Assembly: GCA_019747075.1 (NCBI GenBank) | Contig: JAIERF010000010.1 | Span: forward strand, 1-58,665 | Length of the DNA: 58,665 bases | Direction of reading: 5' to 3' | From: Pseudomonadaceae bacterium | Lineage (GTDB): Bacteria > Pseudomonadota > Gammaproteobacteria > Pseudomonadales > Pseudomonadaceae | Shown here: positions 40,604 to 49,765 of the stretch, piece by piece | How the letters are laid out: every line of letters begins with the position of its first letter | Numbering within the stretch: position 1 is the stretch's first letter | Notes under the pieces: generated by a model | Database searches by the model: none | Seen by the model: the letters and a program-made list of their open reading frames with translations, nothing else | What the model was told of the DNA's origin: nothing | Program-made: the position numbers and the translations under genes

Positions 40604-40952
40604 CACAGCCTGAAGTCGCCAAACGCCAGCCATCGAGCTGGCGTTTGGCGTTCTGGCGCCTGCAGAAAATGCCAGGGTGGCACTCTAAAAAACGTGGTTG
40701 ACGTTAACGGCAAGGTTGGTAACAATCGGTTACTGTCTTTGTACGCCCGTGCCATTTTGTCGCAGGCGCTTCTGTCGGGGTGACCTTGGGGTCGACCGGC
40801 AGGCGTAAGGCTAGCCTTGCTGTATCTGCGAGTGGTCGGGGGGATTGTTCAGGCGAACGTCGCCACGCCATCAGCAGCCGAGAGACAACAACAATTAGGT
40901 CGGCCACCCGCGTCGACCAATGATCTTGGCCGTTATGAGAGGTACACCGCGA
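40604..40952. other. Intergenic region between ygiQ and the DUF1302 gene
   Basis: 349 bp with no credible gene. It holds a 14-bp perfect inverted repeat CGCCAAACGCCAGC / GCTGGCGTTTGGCG (40617-40650) with almost no U-tract, probably the ygiQ terminator. A candidate promoter for the downstream genes is TTGACG (40698-40703), 16 bp, TAACAAT (40720-40726). The 210 bp after it form a long leader in which I see nothing else. Confidence 0.5.
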
Positions 40953-42902
40953 ATGAACTTCCTTGTGCGCAACAATCCCTTGCTTGGCCGCCCCCTGCAG
41001 GCCGGCGCCACCCTTGGCGTGCTGGCGTTGCTGGTGGCCGGCTCCGCCCAGGCCGTCGAAGTCAGCCTGCTGGACGATCAAGTCAGCGGCTCCCTGGACA
41101 CCACGCTGTCCTATGGCAGCGTCTGGCGCGTCAGCGGCCGGGACGATGTCTCCGACATCAACACCGATGACGGCAACCGTAACTTCGATACCGGCCAGGT
41201 CTCCGAGGTGTTCAAGGTGACCTCTGAGCTACTGCTCAATTACCAGAACTACGGCGCCTTCGTGCGTGGCACGGCGGCTTACGACACCCAGATCAAGGAC
41301 AAGCACAACGATTACTACAGCACCACCGGCGGTGTGGAGCGGCCCAGTCAGGCCTTTCCCAATGACAACCAGTTCACCCAGGACACCCGCGATGCGGCCA
41401 GCAATGCGGAAATTCTCGATGCCTATGTGTTTGGTAGCTGGGATGTGTTTGACCGGCCGTTGAGCGCTCGCGCCGGTAATCAGGTGTTCAACTGGGGTGA
41501 GGGGGTGTTCTATCGCGGTGGCATCAACACCACCAACCCGCTGGATGCGGCCAAGTTCCACATTCCCGGTTCCGAGCTGAAAGAAGTGCTGGTGCCCTTG
41601 CAGGCCCTGAGCTTCAACCTCGGCCTCACCGACAACCTGTCGATGGACGCCTACTACCAGTGGAACTGGAAGGAAACCACCCTGGATGCGGTGGGCAGCT
41701 ATTACTCCACCACCGACCTGTTCGGGCCGGGCGGCAATACTGCCTATGCGGTGAATGATGATCCACAGCTGGGGCAGTTGATGCAGTTCTATCCCCTGGC
41801 TGAGCAGTTCGGCTTTGTCGGCAACGGCCCGTCCGGGGCGAACTCCTACCTGGCGGCGGACACCGGCACCTTCAAGGTGGCGAATATCGGTGACGATATC
41901 GAGGCTCGCGACAGCGGTCAGTGGGGCACGGCCTTTCACTATATTGCCGAGGAGTTGAACGCTACCGAGTTTGGCTTCTACTTCATCAATTATCACGCCA
42001 AGGAGCCGACGGTCGCCATCGACCTCAACGATTATCAGGGTATCGACGTGGCAACCCTGGGGGCGGTTGCCGCCGGCCTGGGGGCGGCGGGTGCCGAGTA
42101 TGGTCTGGCGACTCTGGACATGGCCAGTAACGCCATGGCCCGGCGTGACTACGTGGAAGACATCCAGATGTACGGCCTGAGCTTTAACACCACGGCCGGC
42201 GATGCCTCCGTCTCCGGTGAGGTGTCCTACCGGCCCAATGCGCCGATCAGCATTGCCTCTACCGATGACCTGCTGGGCGACATTCTTGGCCAGGGCGTGA
42301 GTGGCACCACCAATGTTTACGATGCCGCTGTAGCTGGCAATCAGGCCTGTGCTCAGGTGTCTGGCAAACAGCTGTGTCGCAGTGGCTTGTTCGAGAACTA
42401 CCGCCGGGTAGAGATGTTCAACACCTCAATCTCGACCATCTACAACTTCGGTCCGATGCTCAGCTTCGATGCGCTGTTTGGGGTTGCCGAGCTGGCGTCC
42501 CAGCACATCCGTGGCGACAGCCTGACCTACACCGGCTTCAACGGCAGTGAGTATCAACAGCGCAAGCTGGTGAGTACCCGCGACAAGGCTTATGTCGGCG
42601 ATAACGCCAGCGGCAACCAGATCACCGCCGACAGCTACGGCGGTACGGTGATGCTGGGTGGCAGCTGGAACGACGTCTACGCCGGCGTCAAGTTGTCGCC
42701 CTACGTGGCTTATCAGAATGACTTTCAGGGCAACTCCGACCTCACCGGCAACTTCAGCGAAGGCAGCAAGGCTTACACCCTGGGGATGGACGCCAGCTAC
42801 CTGAACAGCTTCGAAGTGGGCCTGGCCTACACCGACTATCGGGGCATCAACAGCCTGTACGACCGCGACTTCGTCTCGCTAAGCGGTAAGTACGCGTTCT
42901 GA
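40953..42902 (+). CDS. DUF1302 outer-membrane-type protein
   Basis: 649 aa from ATG 40953, with GAGAGG about 11 nt upstream; other in-frame starts lie at 40935 and 40920. Signal peptide (about 1-32, ending GSAQAVEV). The rest is beta-rich with many aromatic residues, Gly and Asn/Asp turns, and a C-terminal aromatic residue (SGKYAF), as in outer-membrane barrels. DUF1302 proteins almost always occur with a DUF1329 protein, often beside RND-type exporters or lipid/steroid degradation genes. None of those is adjacent here. Two cysteines (CAQVSGKQLC) may form a disulfide in an outer loop. Confidence 0.88.
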   Translation: MNFLVRNNPLLGRPLQAGATLGVLALLVAGSAQAVEVSLLDDQVSGSLDTTLSYGSVWRVSGRDDVSDINTDDGNRNFDTGQVSEVFKVTSELLLNYQNYGAFVRGTAAYDTQIKDKHNDYYSTTGGVERPSQAFPNDNQFTQDTRDAASNAEILDAYVFGSWDVFDRPLSARAGNQVFNWGEGVFYRGGINTTNPLDAAKFHIPGSELKEVLVPLQALSFNLGLTDNLSMDAYYQWNWKETTLDAVGSYYSTTDLFGPGGNTAYAVNDDPQLGQLMQFYPLAEQFGFVGNGPSGANSYLAADTGTFKVANIGDDIEARDSGQWGTAFHYIAEELNATEFGFYFINYHAKEPTVAIDLNDYQGIDVATLGAVAAGLGAAGAEYGLATLDMASNAMARRDYVEDIQMYGLSFNTTAGDASVSGEVSYRPNAPISIASTDDLLGDILGQGVSGTTNVYDAAVAGNQACAQVSGKQLCRSGLFENYRRVEMFNTSISTIYNFGPMLSFDALFGVAELASQHIRGDSLTYTGFNGSEYQQRKLVSTRDKAYVGDNASGNQITADSYGGTVMLGGSWNDVYAGVKLSPYVAYQNDFQGNSDLTGNFSEGSKAYTLGMDASYLNSFEVGLAYTDYRGINSLYDRDFVSLSGKYAF

Positions 42903-42959
42903 TGCCTTGGCCCCGTCGGCGCAGGCCGGCGGGGCATTTCGTTTATGGAGATTGACCCT

Positions 42960-44330
42960 ATGACCAAGACTCTTTCCCTGCTGGTGGCGGCTATCGCCCT
43001 CGGCCTGAGTGCCGGCAACAGCCTGGCCGCGGTATCGGCCGAACAGGCCAGTGCCCTGAAAAGCCAACTCACCCCACTGGGCGCGGAAAAAGCCGGCAAC
43101 GCCGCCGGCAGTATTCCCGCCTGGGGAGGCGGCCTGACCAAGGCGCCGGCCGGCTATCAGGGCCCCGGTAGTCACCATACCGATCCGTTCGCCGCGGAAA
43201 AACCGCTGTTCACCATCAGCAAGGCCAACCTGGCCCAGTACCAGGCCAACCTGACGGCGGGCCAGATCGCCCTGATCAACACCTACCCGGACAGCTTCCG
43301 CATGCCGGTCTACCCCAGCCATCGCAGTGGTGCGGCGCCGCAATGGGTGTATGACAACACCTTCGCCAACGCCACCAGCGCCAAGCTGCTGGATGGCGGC
43401 AATGGCTTCAGTGATGCCTACGGCGGCACGCCATTTCCGCTGCCGCAGAGTGGTGTCGAGGCCCTGTGGAACCATATCGCCCGCTACCGCGGCACCTATC
43501 TGGTGCGCCGCTCCAGCGAAGCGGGCGTGCAGAGCAACGGCAACAAGTCGGTGGTGACCTCGCGCGACGAGGCGCTGTTCAACTTCTACGAGCCCAAGGG
43601 CAGCTACGCCGGGCTGAACAACACGCTGTTCAACTACATGGCCTTCAACACCGCGCCGGCACGTCTGGCCGGTGGCGGGGTGCTGGTGCACGAGACCCTC
43701 GATCAGGTTAAGGAGCCGCGCCAGGCCTGGGCCTACAGCGCCGGCCAGCGCCGTGTGCGCCGAGCGCCGACGGTGGCCTACGACACCCCGGTGGAGTCGG
43801 TGGACGGCATGCGCACGGTGGATGACACCGACATGTTCAACGGCTCGCCGGACCGCTACAGCTGGAAGCTGCTGGGCAAGCGCGAGGTCTACATCCCCTA
43901 CAACAACTACCGTCTGGGTACGCCTGGGGTCAAATATGACCAGCTGCTGACCCCGGGCCATATCAACCCCGACTACACCCGTTATGAGCTGCATCGGGTG
44001 TGGGTGGTCGAGGGCACGCTGAAGCCCGGCATGCGCCACGTCTACTCCAAGCGCGTGCTGTTTCTCGACGAGGACAGCTGGGGGGCGGCGGTGGTCGACC
44101 AGTACGACGGCCGTGGCGATCTGTGGCGGGTGTCCCAGGCGTTCCTGAAGAACTACTACGAGTTGCCGACCGTGTGGACGGCCCTGGACACCTATCACGA
44201 CCTGCAATCGCGCACCTACAGCGTGCTCGGTCTGGACAGTGAAGAGCGTGGCACGGTGGACTTCGCTCAGCCTTCGCCAGGCGATGGCGGTTTCACTCCA
44301 GCGGCCATGCGCCGCAAGGCCTCGCGTTAA
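42960..44330 (+). CDS. DUF1329 periplasmic protein
   Basis: 456 aa from ATG 42960, GGAG about 10 nt upstream. Signal peptide (about 1-24, SAGNSLAAV). Beta-rich, LolA/LolB-like in known members of the family, with the signatures LTPLGAEKAGNAAG near the N-terminus and YELHRVWVVEGTLKPGMRH near the middle. It is 57 nt after the DUF1302 gene; together they probably act in envelope lipid or hydrophobe transfer. The role is inferred from family association. Confidence 0.9.
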   Translation: MTKTLSLLVAAIALGLSAGNSLAAVSAEQASALKSQLTPLGAEKAGNAAGSIPAWGGGLTKAPAGYQGPGSHHTDPFAAEKPLFTISKANLAQYQANLTAGQIALINTYPDSFRMPVYPSHRSGAAPQWVYDNTFANATSAKLLDGGNGFSDAYGGTPFPLPQSGVEALWNHIARYRGTYLVRRSSEAGVQSNGNKSVVTSRDEALFNFYEPKGSYAGLNNTLFNYMAFNTAPARLAGGGVLVHETLDQVKEPRQAWAYSAGQRRVRRAPTVAYDTPVESVDGMRTVDDTDMFNGSPDRYSWKLLGKREVYIPYNNYRLGTPGVKYDQLLTPGHINPDYTRYELHRVWVVEGTLKPGMRHVYSKRVLFLDEDSWGAAVVDQYDGRGDLWRVSQAFLKNYYELPTVWTALDTYHDLQSRTYSVLGLDSEERGTVDFAQPSPGDGGFTPAAMRRKASR

Positions 44331-44349
44331 GCCGCGAGCTACACGCTGC

Positions 44350-44385
44350 AACGACAACGCCCCGCTTTTGCGGGGCGTTGTCGTT
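44350..44385. terminator. Terminator between the DUF1329 gene and the GGDEF gene
   Basis: AACGACAACGCCCCGC / GCGGGGCGTTGTCGTT (16 bp, TTTT loop) between convergent stops at 44330 and 44396; A/T flanks on both sides permit use in either direction. Confidence 0.88.
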
Positions 44386-44395
44386 TAGGCCGGGC

Positions 44396-46126
44396 TTATT
44401 GGTTCTGGGCGCCGCCGCCATCGTGGAAGGCGAAGGTGTTGCGGCCGTCACTCTTGGCTGCGTACATGGCGCGGTCGGCATGCTGCAGCAGCCGTTCGGC
44501 GCTGTCGCCGTCTTCCGGGTAGCGGCTGACGCCGATGCTGGCGCGAACGTTGAGGGCCAGCCCGTCGATGCGCAGCGGGCTCTGGAAGCGCTCATGCAGC
44601 TTGTGCACGATGCGCTGAATGTCCTCGGGTTCGTCCAGCACGTTAAACAGAATGACGAACTCGTCACCGCCCAGGCGTGCCACCGTGTCCACTTCGCGGG
44701 TGGCCGAGCTGAGCAGGCGGGCCACGGCTTTCAGCACCTCGTCACCGAGGGCGTGGCCGTGGCTGTCGTTGATCTCCTTGAAGTAGTCCAGGTCAATAAA
44801 CAGCAGCGCCAGCGGCTGGTGGGTGCGGCGGGCACTGATAATCGCCAGTTGCAGGCGCTCGAAGAACATCCGTCGGTTGGGCAGGCCGGTCAGCGGGTCG
44901 TGCTGGGCCAGGTGGTCGAGGGCATTGCGGCTCTCGTTGAGCTGGTTGAGGTGCTCGACGATTTCCTGCTGCATCTCCTGGAAGCTGCGCGCCAGCTGGC
45001 CCAGTTCATCCCGGCGGCGCAGCGGCAGCGGGCTGACGGTGCGGTCTTTGGAGAAGCGCTGGATGGCGTGCATCATGTCGTGCAGCGGCCGGGTCAGGGC
45101 GCGGGCCGCCAGGGCCGAAAGCAGCAGGTTGAGCAGGCTGAGCACGGCCACGATCTTGGCGATGCTCCAGGCCAGGGTGCCGATATCGCGCACAATAAAG
45201 TCGGCGGGCTGGGACAGGCCGAGGATCACCTGGCGTTTACCGGAATCATCGTCCAGCGGCAGGCGCACAAAGGCGCTGATCAGCTCGCGGTCGGCATTGG
45301 CGTGGTCGAGGCTGGTGGTCACCAGGGTCGTGCGGCTGCCGTCCAGCAGGCTGTCGACCGGGGCGAAATAGCTCTGCAGGAGGATGCGCTGACCGCGGTC
45401 GAAGCCGAATGTCAGGCTGGCGTCGGGGTGAATCAGAATGTCGCCCACCTCGTTGCTCAGGTACACCTCGTACTGACTCGGCAGGTCGGCCTTGAGCTGC
45501 TTGAACAGCTTGTTGAGATCAATGTTCAGCACGATCAGGTCGCTGATGCTGGCGCTGTCGGTATCGCTGGGGCCGGAGATGGTCAGGGTCGGCTTGTCCA
45601 GGCCAGAGTGGGCGCCTTGTTCGTGGTTGATCACGATGGGGGACAGGCGTACCTGGCCGGGCCTCAGGTCCAGCGCTTTGAACACGTAGGGGAAGTGGGC
45701 TTTCTCTTGCAGCAGTAGGCCTTCTACGCGGGTTAGCTGCTTGCCGTCACGCTCGACGCGCACGCGCTCCTTGCCGTGTTCGGCGAGGCCGATCAGGCGA
45801 ATCTGTAGGTATTCGGGGTGCACCTTGAGCAGGCTGCTGAAGGTCGCAGCCAGTTCGTCGTGGGCCACTGGGCTGGCCGCCGGCTGGCCGCTGAGTTGGC
45901 GGGTTTGCGGCAAGCTGGCGAGCAGGCGCACATCCTGGCTGGCGCTGGCCAGACTGGCCTGCAGGCTGCGGCCAAGTACTTGGGTGGCGGTCAGCAGGTC
46001 GCGCTCGGCGGCATTCAGGAGCATGGTCCGGCTGCTGCTGTAGGAGTAATAGCCGGTCAGGCCGCTGATGAGGATGCCGAACACGGCGAGCAGGCTGGCG
46101 AGCTTGAAGCGCATGCTGAAGTTCAT
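44396..46126 (-). CDS. Membrane diguanylate cyclase coupled to a periplasmic binding-protein gene
   Basis: 576 aa. Transmembrane helix 1 (about 8-28), a periplasmic sensor of about 270 residues resembling a double-Cache fold (VEGLLLQEKAHFPYVFKAL, LIVLNIDLNKLF), transmembrane helix 2 (about 320-345), HAMP, a short coiled coil, and a C-terminal GGDEF domain (RLGGDEFVIL) with an intact RxxD inhibitory site (REVD). It should make c-di-GMP. There is no EAL domain. The ATG overlaps the stop of the upstream binding-protein gene by 4 nt, so they are translated together. The binding protein may deliver the signal, as NspS does to MbaA in Vibrio cholerae (inference). Confidence 0.9.
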   Translation of the reverse strand: MNFSMRFKLASLLAVFGILISGLTGYYSYSSSRTMLLNAAERDLLTATQVLGRSLQASLASASQDVRLLASLPQTRQLSGQPAASPVAHDELAATFSSLLKVHPEYLQIRLIGLAEHGKERVRVERDGKQLTRVEGLLLQEKAHFPYVFKALDLRPGQVRLSPIVINHEQGAHSGLDKPTLTISGPSDTDSASISDLIVLNIDLNKLFKQLKADLPSQYEVYLSNEVGDILIHPDASLTFGFDRGQRILLQSYFAPVDSLLDGSRTTLVTTSLDHANADRELISAFVRLPLDDDSGKRQVILGLSQPADFIVRDIGTLAWSIAKIVAVLSLLNLLLSALAARALTRPLHDMMHAIQRFSKDRTVSPLPLRRRDELGQLARSFQEMQQEIVEHLNQLNESRNALDHLAQHDPLTGLPNRRMFFERLQLAIISARRTHQPLALLFIDLDYFKEINDSHGHALGDEVLKAVARLLSSATREVDTVARLGGDEFVILFNVLDEPEDIQRIVHKLHERFQSPLRIDGLALNVRASIGVSRYPEDGDSAERLLQHADRAMYAAKSDGRNTFAFHDGGGAQNQ

Positions 46127-47178
46127 GGCGTATCCAGGGCCGGCAGGCTGTCGCCGGAGCGAATACGGGTCCAGAGGCTCGTGCGGCGGGCCGCGTCCTC
46201 GACCGGTTCAAGCCAGACTATTTTGTCCAGGTTGCTGCTTTCGGCGGGGGCTTCCAGGGTATTGGCCAGGCCCTGGCGGCGGCTCAGCTCCTTGCTGATC
46301 CGCGGCTCCAGAGTGAAGTTGATCCAGTGTTGCGCCAGCTGCGGGTTTTTTGCCCCGCGGCTGATGGCCCAGCAGTCGAGCCAGGCCAGGGCGCCTTCCT
46401 TGGGAATCACATAACCCACATCGGCCCCGGCATCCTGCAGCAGCTTGAGCTGCTGGCGGCCATAGTTGGCGTACAGCAGGGCGATCTTGTGCTCGCGAAA
46501 CAGGCTGACCGATTCTTCCGGCAGGCTGTAGAAGGTCAGCACGTTGCGGCGCAACTCGATGAGTTTGGCGCTGACGGCGGGGAAGTCCTGGTCGGCGATC
46601 TGGAAGGGCGCGCCGCCTTGCAGCAGGCGGGCGATCGAATAGTTGTGGCTACTGCCGTCGTAGGCCAGTACCCGGCCCTGGTACTGCGGGTCCCAGAGGC
46701 TGGCCAGGGAGTCGGGCGGGACGGGGAACTGCTGGCGGTCGTAGATCAGGCCCATTTCCGCATAGGTGTAGGGGATGGCGTAGGTGGCCGTGCCCTGGGT
46801 GATGCCGGGAATGCTCTGCAGGTTACGGAAGCGCCAGAGCTGGCGCTTGGTATTGGGCATGTCATTGGCCTGCAGCGGCTGCACCAGTTGCTGCTCGATG
46901 TAGTACTGGATCTCCGCGGTGTTGGCGGCAAACACATCGTAGTTGCCACCCCGGTTGGCGCTGAGCTTCTCGCGCAGGCTGTCGTCACTACTGACCAGGC
47001 TGACGTCGACCTTGACCCCGTAGCGCTCGGCAAACTCCTGTACCAGGTCGCTGTCGGCATAACCGGGCCAGGTGAGGATGCGCAGGGTCTCCTCGGCCAG
47101 CAGCGGTTGGGCCACCAGGCAAGACAGCGCAAGGATCAGGGGGCGGCACAGGTGGCCGGCAATGCGGTATGGCTGCAT
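46123..47178 (-). CDS. Periplasmic polyamine-type solute-binding protein (PotD/NspS-like)
   Basis: 351 aa. Signal peptide (about 1-28, QPLLAEE). The PotD family pattern starts at RILTWPGYADSDLVQEF. LAWLDCWAISRGAKNP (Trp266 and Asp268) matches the Trp-x-Asp pair that binds the polyamine in E. coli PotD. No permease or ATPase gene is near, so it is not part of a transporter at this locus. It overlaps the downstream diguanylate cyclase by 4 nt, which suggests a sensory role. Substrate unproven; polyamine is the best guess. Confidence 0.85.
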   Translation of the reverse strand: MQPYRIAGHLCRPLILALSCLVAQPLLAEETLRILTWPGYADSDLVQEFAERYGVKVDVSLVSSDDSLREKLSANRGGNYDVFAANTAEIQYYIEQQLVQPLQANDMPNTKRQLWRFRNLQSIPGITQGTATYAIPYTYAEMGLIYDRQQFPVPPDSLASLWDPQYQGRVLAYDGSSHNYSIARLLQGGAPFQIADQDFPAVSAKLIELRRNVLTFYSLPEESVSLFREHKIALLYANYGRQQLKLLQDAGADVGYVIPKEGALAWLDCWAISRGAKNPQLAQHWINFTLEPRISKELSRRQGLANTLEAPAESSNLDKIVWLEPVEDAARRTSLWTRIRSGDSLPALDTP

Positions 47179-47238
47179 GGACGAAACCAGAAAGAAGCAC
47201 GTGCTTGCAGTCTATACGGTGTTTCCCCAGGCAAGACA

Positions 47239-47250
47239 AGACCATGGTCT
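47239..47250. promoter_or_regulatory. Palindrome in the divergent region between the binding-protein gene and mscS-like gene
   Basis: AGACCATGGTCT is a perfect 12-bp palindrome, flanked by GCAAG (47231-47235) and CTTGC (47252-47256), itself an inverted repeat with unequal spacing. It lies about 60 bp upstream of the binding-protein start. Candidate operator; the regulator is unknown. Confidence 0.35.
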
Positions 47251-47417
47251 GCTTGCGCTAAAAGTACGGGTTAATGGCCGTTGGCGGGGTCGTTGTGGCG
47301 CCGGGAATCTCAGCGGATGGCTGCGCTAGAGCCTTTGTTACGGCATAGATGGGCACAGCAAAATTTTAGCGACGTGCTAGCGTTGCTTGGGTCACTTACT
47401 TACTGAGGGATCGGATC

Positions 47418-48263
47418 ATGGATGAAGCCACATTGATTACTGCAGGTACGCAAAAGGTCGACGCCCTGATGGCGCTGATCACCCAGTACGGCGCGGCATT
47501 TGCCGTAAAAGTGCTGGCGGCGGTGGCGTTTTGGGTGATTGGCCGCTGGCTGATCGGCTTTGCCGTGGGCCTGGTGCAGGGTTCCCTGGGCCGGCAGAAG
47601 GTCGATCCGACTGTGCTGCGCTATGTCGGCTCGTTTATTACCGTGACCCTGAATATCCTTCTGGTGATCGGCATCCTCGGCTATCTGGGCGTGCAGACCA
47701 CCACCTTTGCCGCGCTGCTGGCGGCGGTGGGTCTGGCCATCGGTATGGCCTGGTCGGGGCTGCTGGCCAACCTGGCAGCCGGCGGTTTTATCATCGTGTT
47801 GCGGCCCTTCAAGGTCGGCGACTTTATCTGCGCCGGTGGGGTGACGGGCACAGTGACCGAGATCGGCCTGTTCGTCACCGCTATTAATACGCCGGATAAC
47901 GTGCTGACCCTGGTGGGCAACAACAAGATTTTTGCCGACAACATTCAGAACTACAGCCACAACAGCTTTCGCCGGGTAGACCTGCAGGCACAGTTGTCAG
48001 GGGCGGCGGATTACCGGGTGGCGATCGAGGTGCTGAAAGCGCGCATCGCCGCCGTGCCCAATGTGCTGGGCATGCCCGCGGTGGATGTGGAGATTCTGGA
48101 GTTCAACCTGCTCGGGCCGGTCCTGGCGGTGCGCCCGTATTGCCATAACGCGCATTACTGGCAAGTGTATTTCGACACCAACAAGGTACTCAAAGATGCC
48201 CTGGGCGATGCCGGCTTCCCGGCGCCGATGCCGACCCAGACGGTGATCATGCAGCAGCCATGA
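47418..48263 (+). CDS. Small-conductance mechanosensitive channel, MscS family
   Basis: 281 aa. Three transmembrane helices (about 20-42, 63-85, 90-115); the third is Gly/Ala-rich (AAVGLAIGMAWSGLLANLAAGG) as in the MscS pore helix. It is followed by FIIVLRPFKVGDFI and the cytoplasmic beta and alpha/beta domains. Length is that of E. coli MscS (286 aa). Releases solutes during hypo-osmotic shock. Confidence 0.93.
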   Translation: MDEATLITAGTQKVDALMALITQYGAAFAVKVLAAVAFWVIGRWLIGFAVGLVQGSLGRQKVDPTVLRYVGSFITVTLNILLVIGILGYLGVQTTTFAALLAAVGLAIGMAWSGLLANLAAGGFIIVLRPFKVGDFICAGGVTGTVTEIGLFVTAINTPDNVLTLVGNNKIFADNIQNYSHNSFRRVDLQAQLSGAADYRVAIEVLKARIAAVPNVLGMPAVDVEILEFNLLGPVLAVRPYCHNAHYWQVYFDTNKVLKDALGDAGFPAPMPTQTVIMQQP

Positions 48264-48269
48264 CGGTCG

Positions 48270-48298
48270 TTGGCGGGCACCGCAAGGGTGCCCGCCAA
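48270..48298. terminator. Hairpin terminator between mscS-like gene and ppk2
   Basis: TTGGCGGGCACC / GGTGCCCGCCAA, 12 bp with a 5-nt loop GCAAG, between convergent stops at 48263 and 48303. No U-tract on the plus side. Confidence 0.65.
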
Positions 48299-48302
48299 GG
48301 CA

Positions 48303-49127
48303 TCAGAACTTCTCGGCGATAACCCGGAACGGGTAGTTGCTGGTGCCCTTGCCGATGTTGCGCTTCGGCAGCTTGATGGCTTTCTCCTTGGGCAACTCCT
48401 CGTACGGCACATGCTCCAGCAGGTGGCTGATGACGTTCAGGCGCACGCGCTTCTTGTCTTCGGAGTTGGCTACATACCACGGCGCCCAAGAGGTGTCGGA
48501 GGCGGCGAACATGTCGTCGCGGGCCTTGGTATAGTCGTCCCAGCGGTTGTAGGACTTGAGGTCCATGGCCGTCAGTTTCCAGGTCTTGCGGCCATCGTGA
48601 ATGCGGCTTTCCAAACGGCGGGTTTGTTCTTCCGGGCTGACTTCCAGCCAGTATTTGAGCAGGATGATCCCCGACTCGACGATGTTGCGTTCAAACAGCG
48701 GCACGCCCTGCAAGAACTTGCTCGCCTGTTCGTCGGTGCAAAAGCCCATGACCCGTTCGACGCCGGCGCGGTTGTACCAGCTGCGGTCGAAGATCACCAC
48801 TTCGCCAGCGGCCGGCAGATGCTCTACGTAGCGCTGCATATACATCTGGCTCTTTTGCCGCTCGGTAGGAGCCGGCAGGGCCACCACGCGGAATACCCGC
48901 GGGCTGACGCGCTCGGTAATGGCCTTGATGGTGCCGCCTTTGCCGGCGCCGTCACGGCCTTCAAACACCACCACCACTTTCAGGCCCTTGGCCACCACCC
49001 ATTGCTGCAGTTTCACCAGCTCGACGTGCAGGCGCTCCAGCTCTTTGTCGTAGTCCTTGCGGCTGAGTTTTTGTGCAACGTGCTCGGCGTCGGGTTGCGC
49101 CTGCTCGGCTTTCTTGTGCTTGGCCAT
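48303..49127 (-). CDS. ppk2: Polyphosphate kinase 2 (class I)
   Basis: 274 aa, GGAG about 8 nt before ATG 49127. Single PPK2 domain. Walker A EGRDGAGKGGTIK, Walker B / lid FDRSWYNRAGVERVMGFC. Uses polyphosphate to phosphorylate nucleoside diphosphates (GDP or ADP). Length fits class I; preference between GDP and ADP cannot be read from sequence. Confidence 0.94.
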   Translation of the reverse strand: MAKHKKAEQAQPDAEHVAQKLSRKDYDKELERLHVELVKLQQWVVAKGLKVVVVFEGRDGAGKGGTIKAITERVSPRVFRVVALPAPTERQKSQMYMQRYVEHLPAAGEVVIFDRSWYNRAGVERVMGFCTDEQASKFLQGVPLFERNIVESGIILLKYWLEVSPEEQTRRLESRIHDGRKTWKLTAMDLKSYNRWDDYTKARDDMFAASDTSWAPWYVANSEDKKRVRLNVISHLLEHVPYEELPKEKAIKLPKRNIGKGTSNYPFRVIAEKF

Positions 49128-49177
49128 CTATGTCTCCAATGGGGGTCAGGGTGCTGCATTGATCTGATTGTGCGGCT

Positions 49178-49765
49178 TCAGGGCTGTCGTTGCCCAGCCC
49201 ACTTGGCTGCGGCAGTCGGCTGCCAGTCCTGCAACTGCTGCAGCAGCGCTTCGGCGCTGTTGCTGCTCTGCAGCATGGCGCGGTGTTCGCTGCGGACAAA
49301 GCCTTCGCTCACCAGATGATCGAGGAAAATACACAGCTTGCCGAAGAAGTCGTTGACCTCCAGCAAGCCCAGGGGTTTTTGATGATAGCCAAGCTGGCCC
49401 CAGGTCCAGACCTCGAAGAGCTCTTCCAGGGTGCCGAGCCCGCCGGGCAGGGCGATAAAGGCGTCGCTGAGTTCGGCCATACGCGCCTTGCGTGCGTGCA
49501 TGCCGTCCACCACTTCCAGGCGGGTCAGGCCGCTGTGGCCGATTTCCGAATGCTCCAGGCTCTGCGGGATGATGCCGATCACTTCACCGCCGGCGGCCAG
49601 GGCCGCATCGGCGACGATACCCATCAAGCCCACCGCGCCGCCGCCATACACCAGGCGGATGCCCTGCTCAGCGAGGGTGCGGCCGAGGGTCACCGCCGCC
49701 GCGGCATGGGCCGGATCATGGCCCGGCCGAGCGCCGCAAAATACACAAATGGAACGCAATGCCAT
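49178..49765 (-). CDS. LOG family protein (cytokinin riboside monophosphate phosphoribohydrolase-like)
   Basis: 195 aa from ATG 49765, placed 5-6 nt after AAGGAGG; a GTG two codons earlier overlaps the Shine-Dalgarno and is unlikely. Rossmann-like fold with [11 protein letters not shown] and the LOG signature [13 protein letters not shown]. Family members hydrolyse the N-glycosidic bond of nucleoside 5'-monophosphates; they are annotated as lysine decarboxylase in older data, which is wrong. Confidence 0.9.
   Translation of the reverse strand: MALRSICVFCGARPGHDPAHAAAAVTLGRTLAEQGIRLVYGGGAVGLMGIVADAALAAGGEVIGIIPQSLEHSEIGHSGLTRLEVVDGMHARKARMAELSDAFIALPGGLGTLEELFEVWTWGQLGYHQKPLGLLEVNDFFGKLCIFLDHLVSEGFVRSEHRAMLQSSNSAEALLQQLQDWQPTAAAKWAGQRQP

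Noticed and set aside
40681-40726. Sigma-54 motif upstream of the DUF1302 gene (GTGGCACTCT)
   Set aside because: The -24 part is good but there is no GC at -12; a sigma-70-like pair fits better.
42879-44357. 492-aa minus-strand open frame opposite the DUF1329 gene, and 446-aa plus-strand frame opposite the GGDEF gene (44378-45718)
   Set aside because: Both are shadows of genes with clear signal peptides or catalytic motifs on the opposite strand.
49178-49765. Lysine decarboxylase annotation
   Set aside because: The PGGxGTxxE motif and the short length mark the LOG phosphoribohydrolase family, not a PLP decarboxylase.
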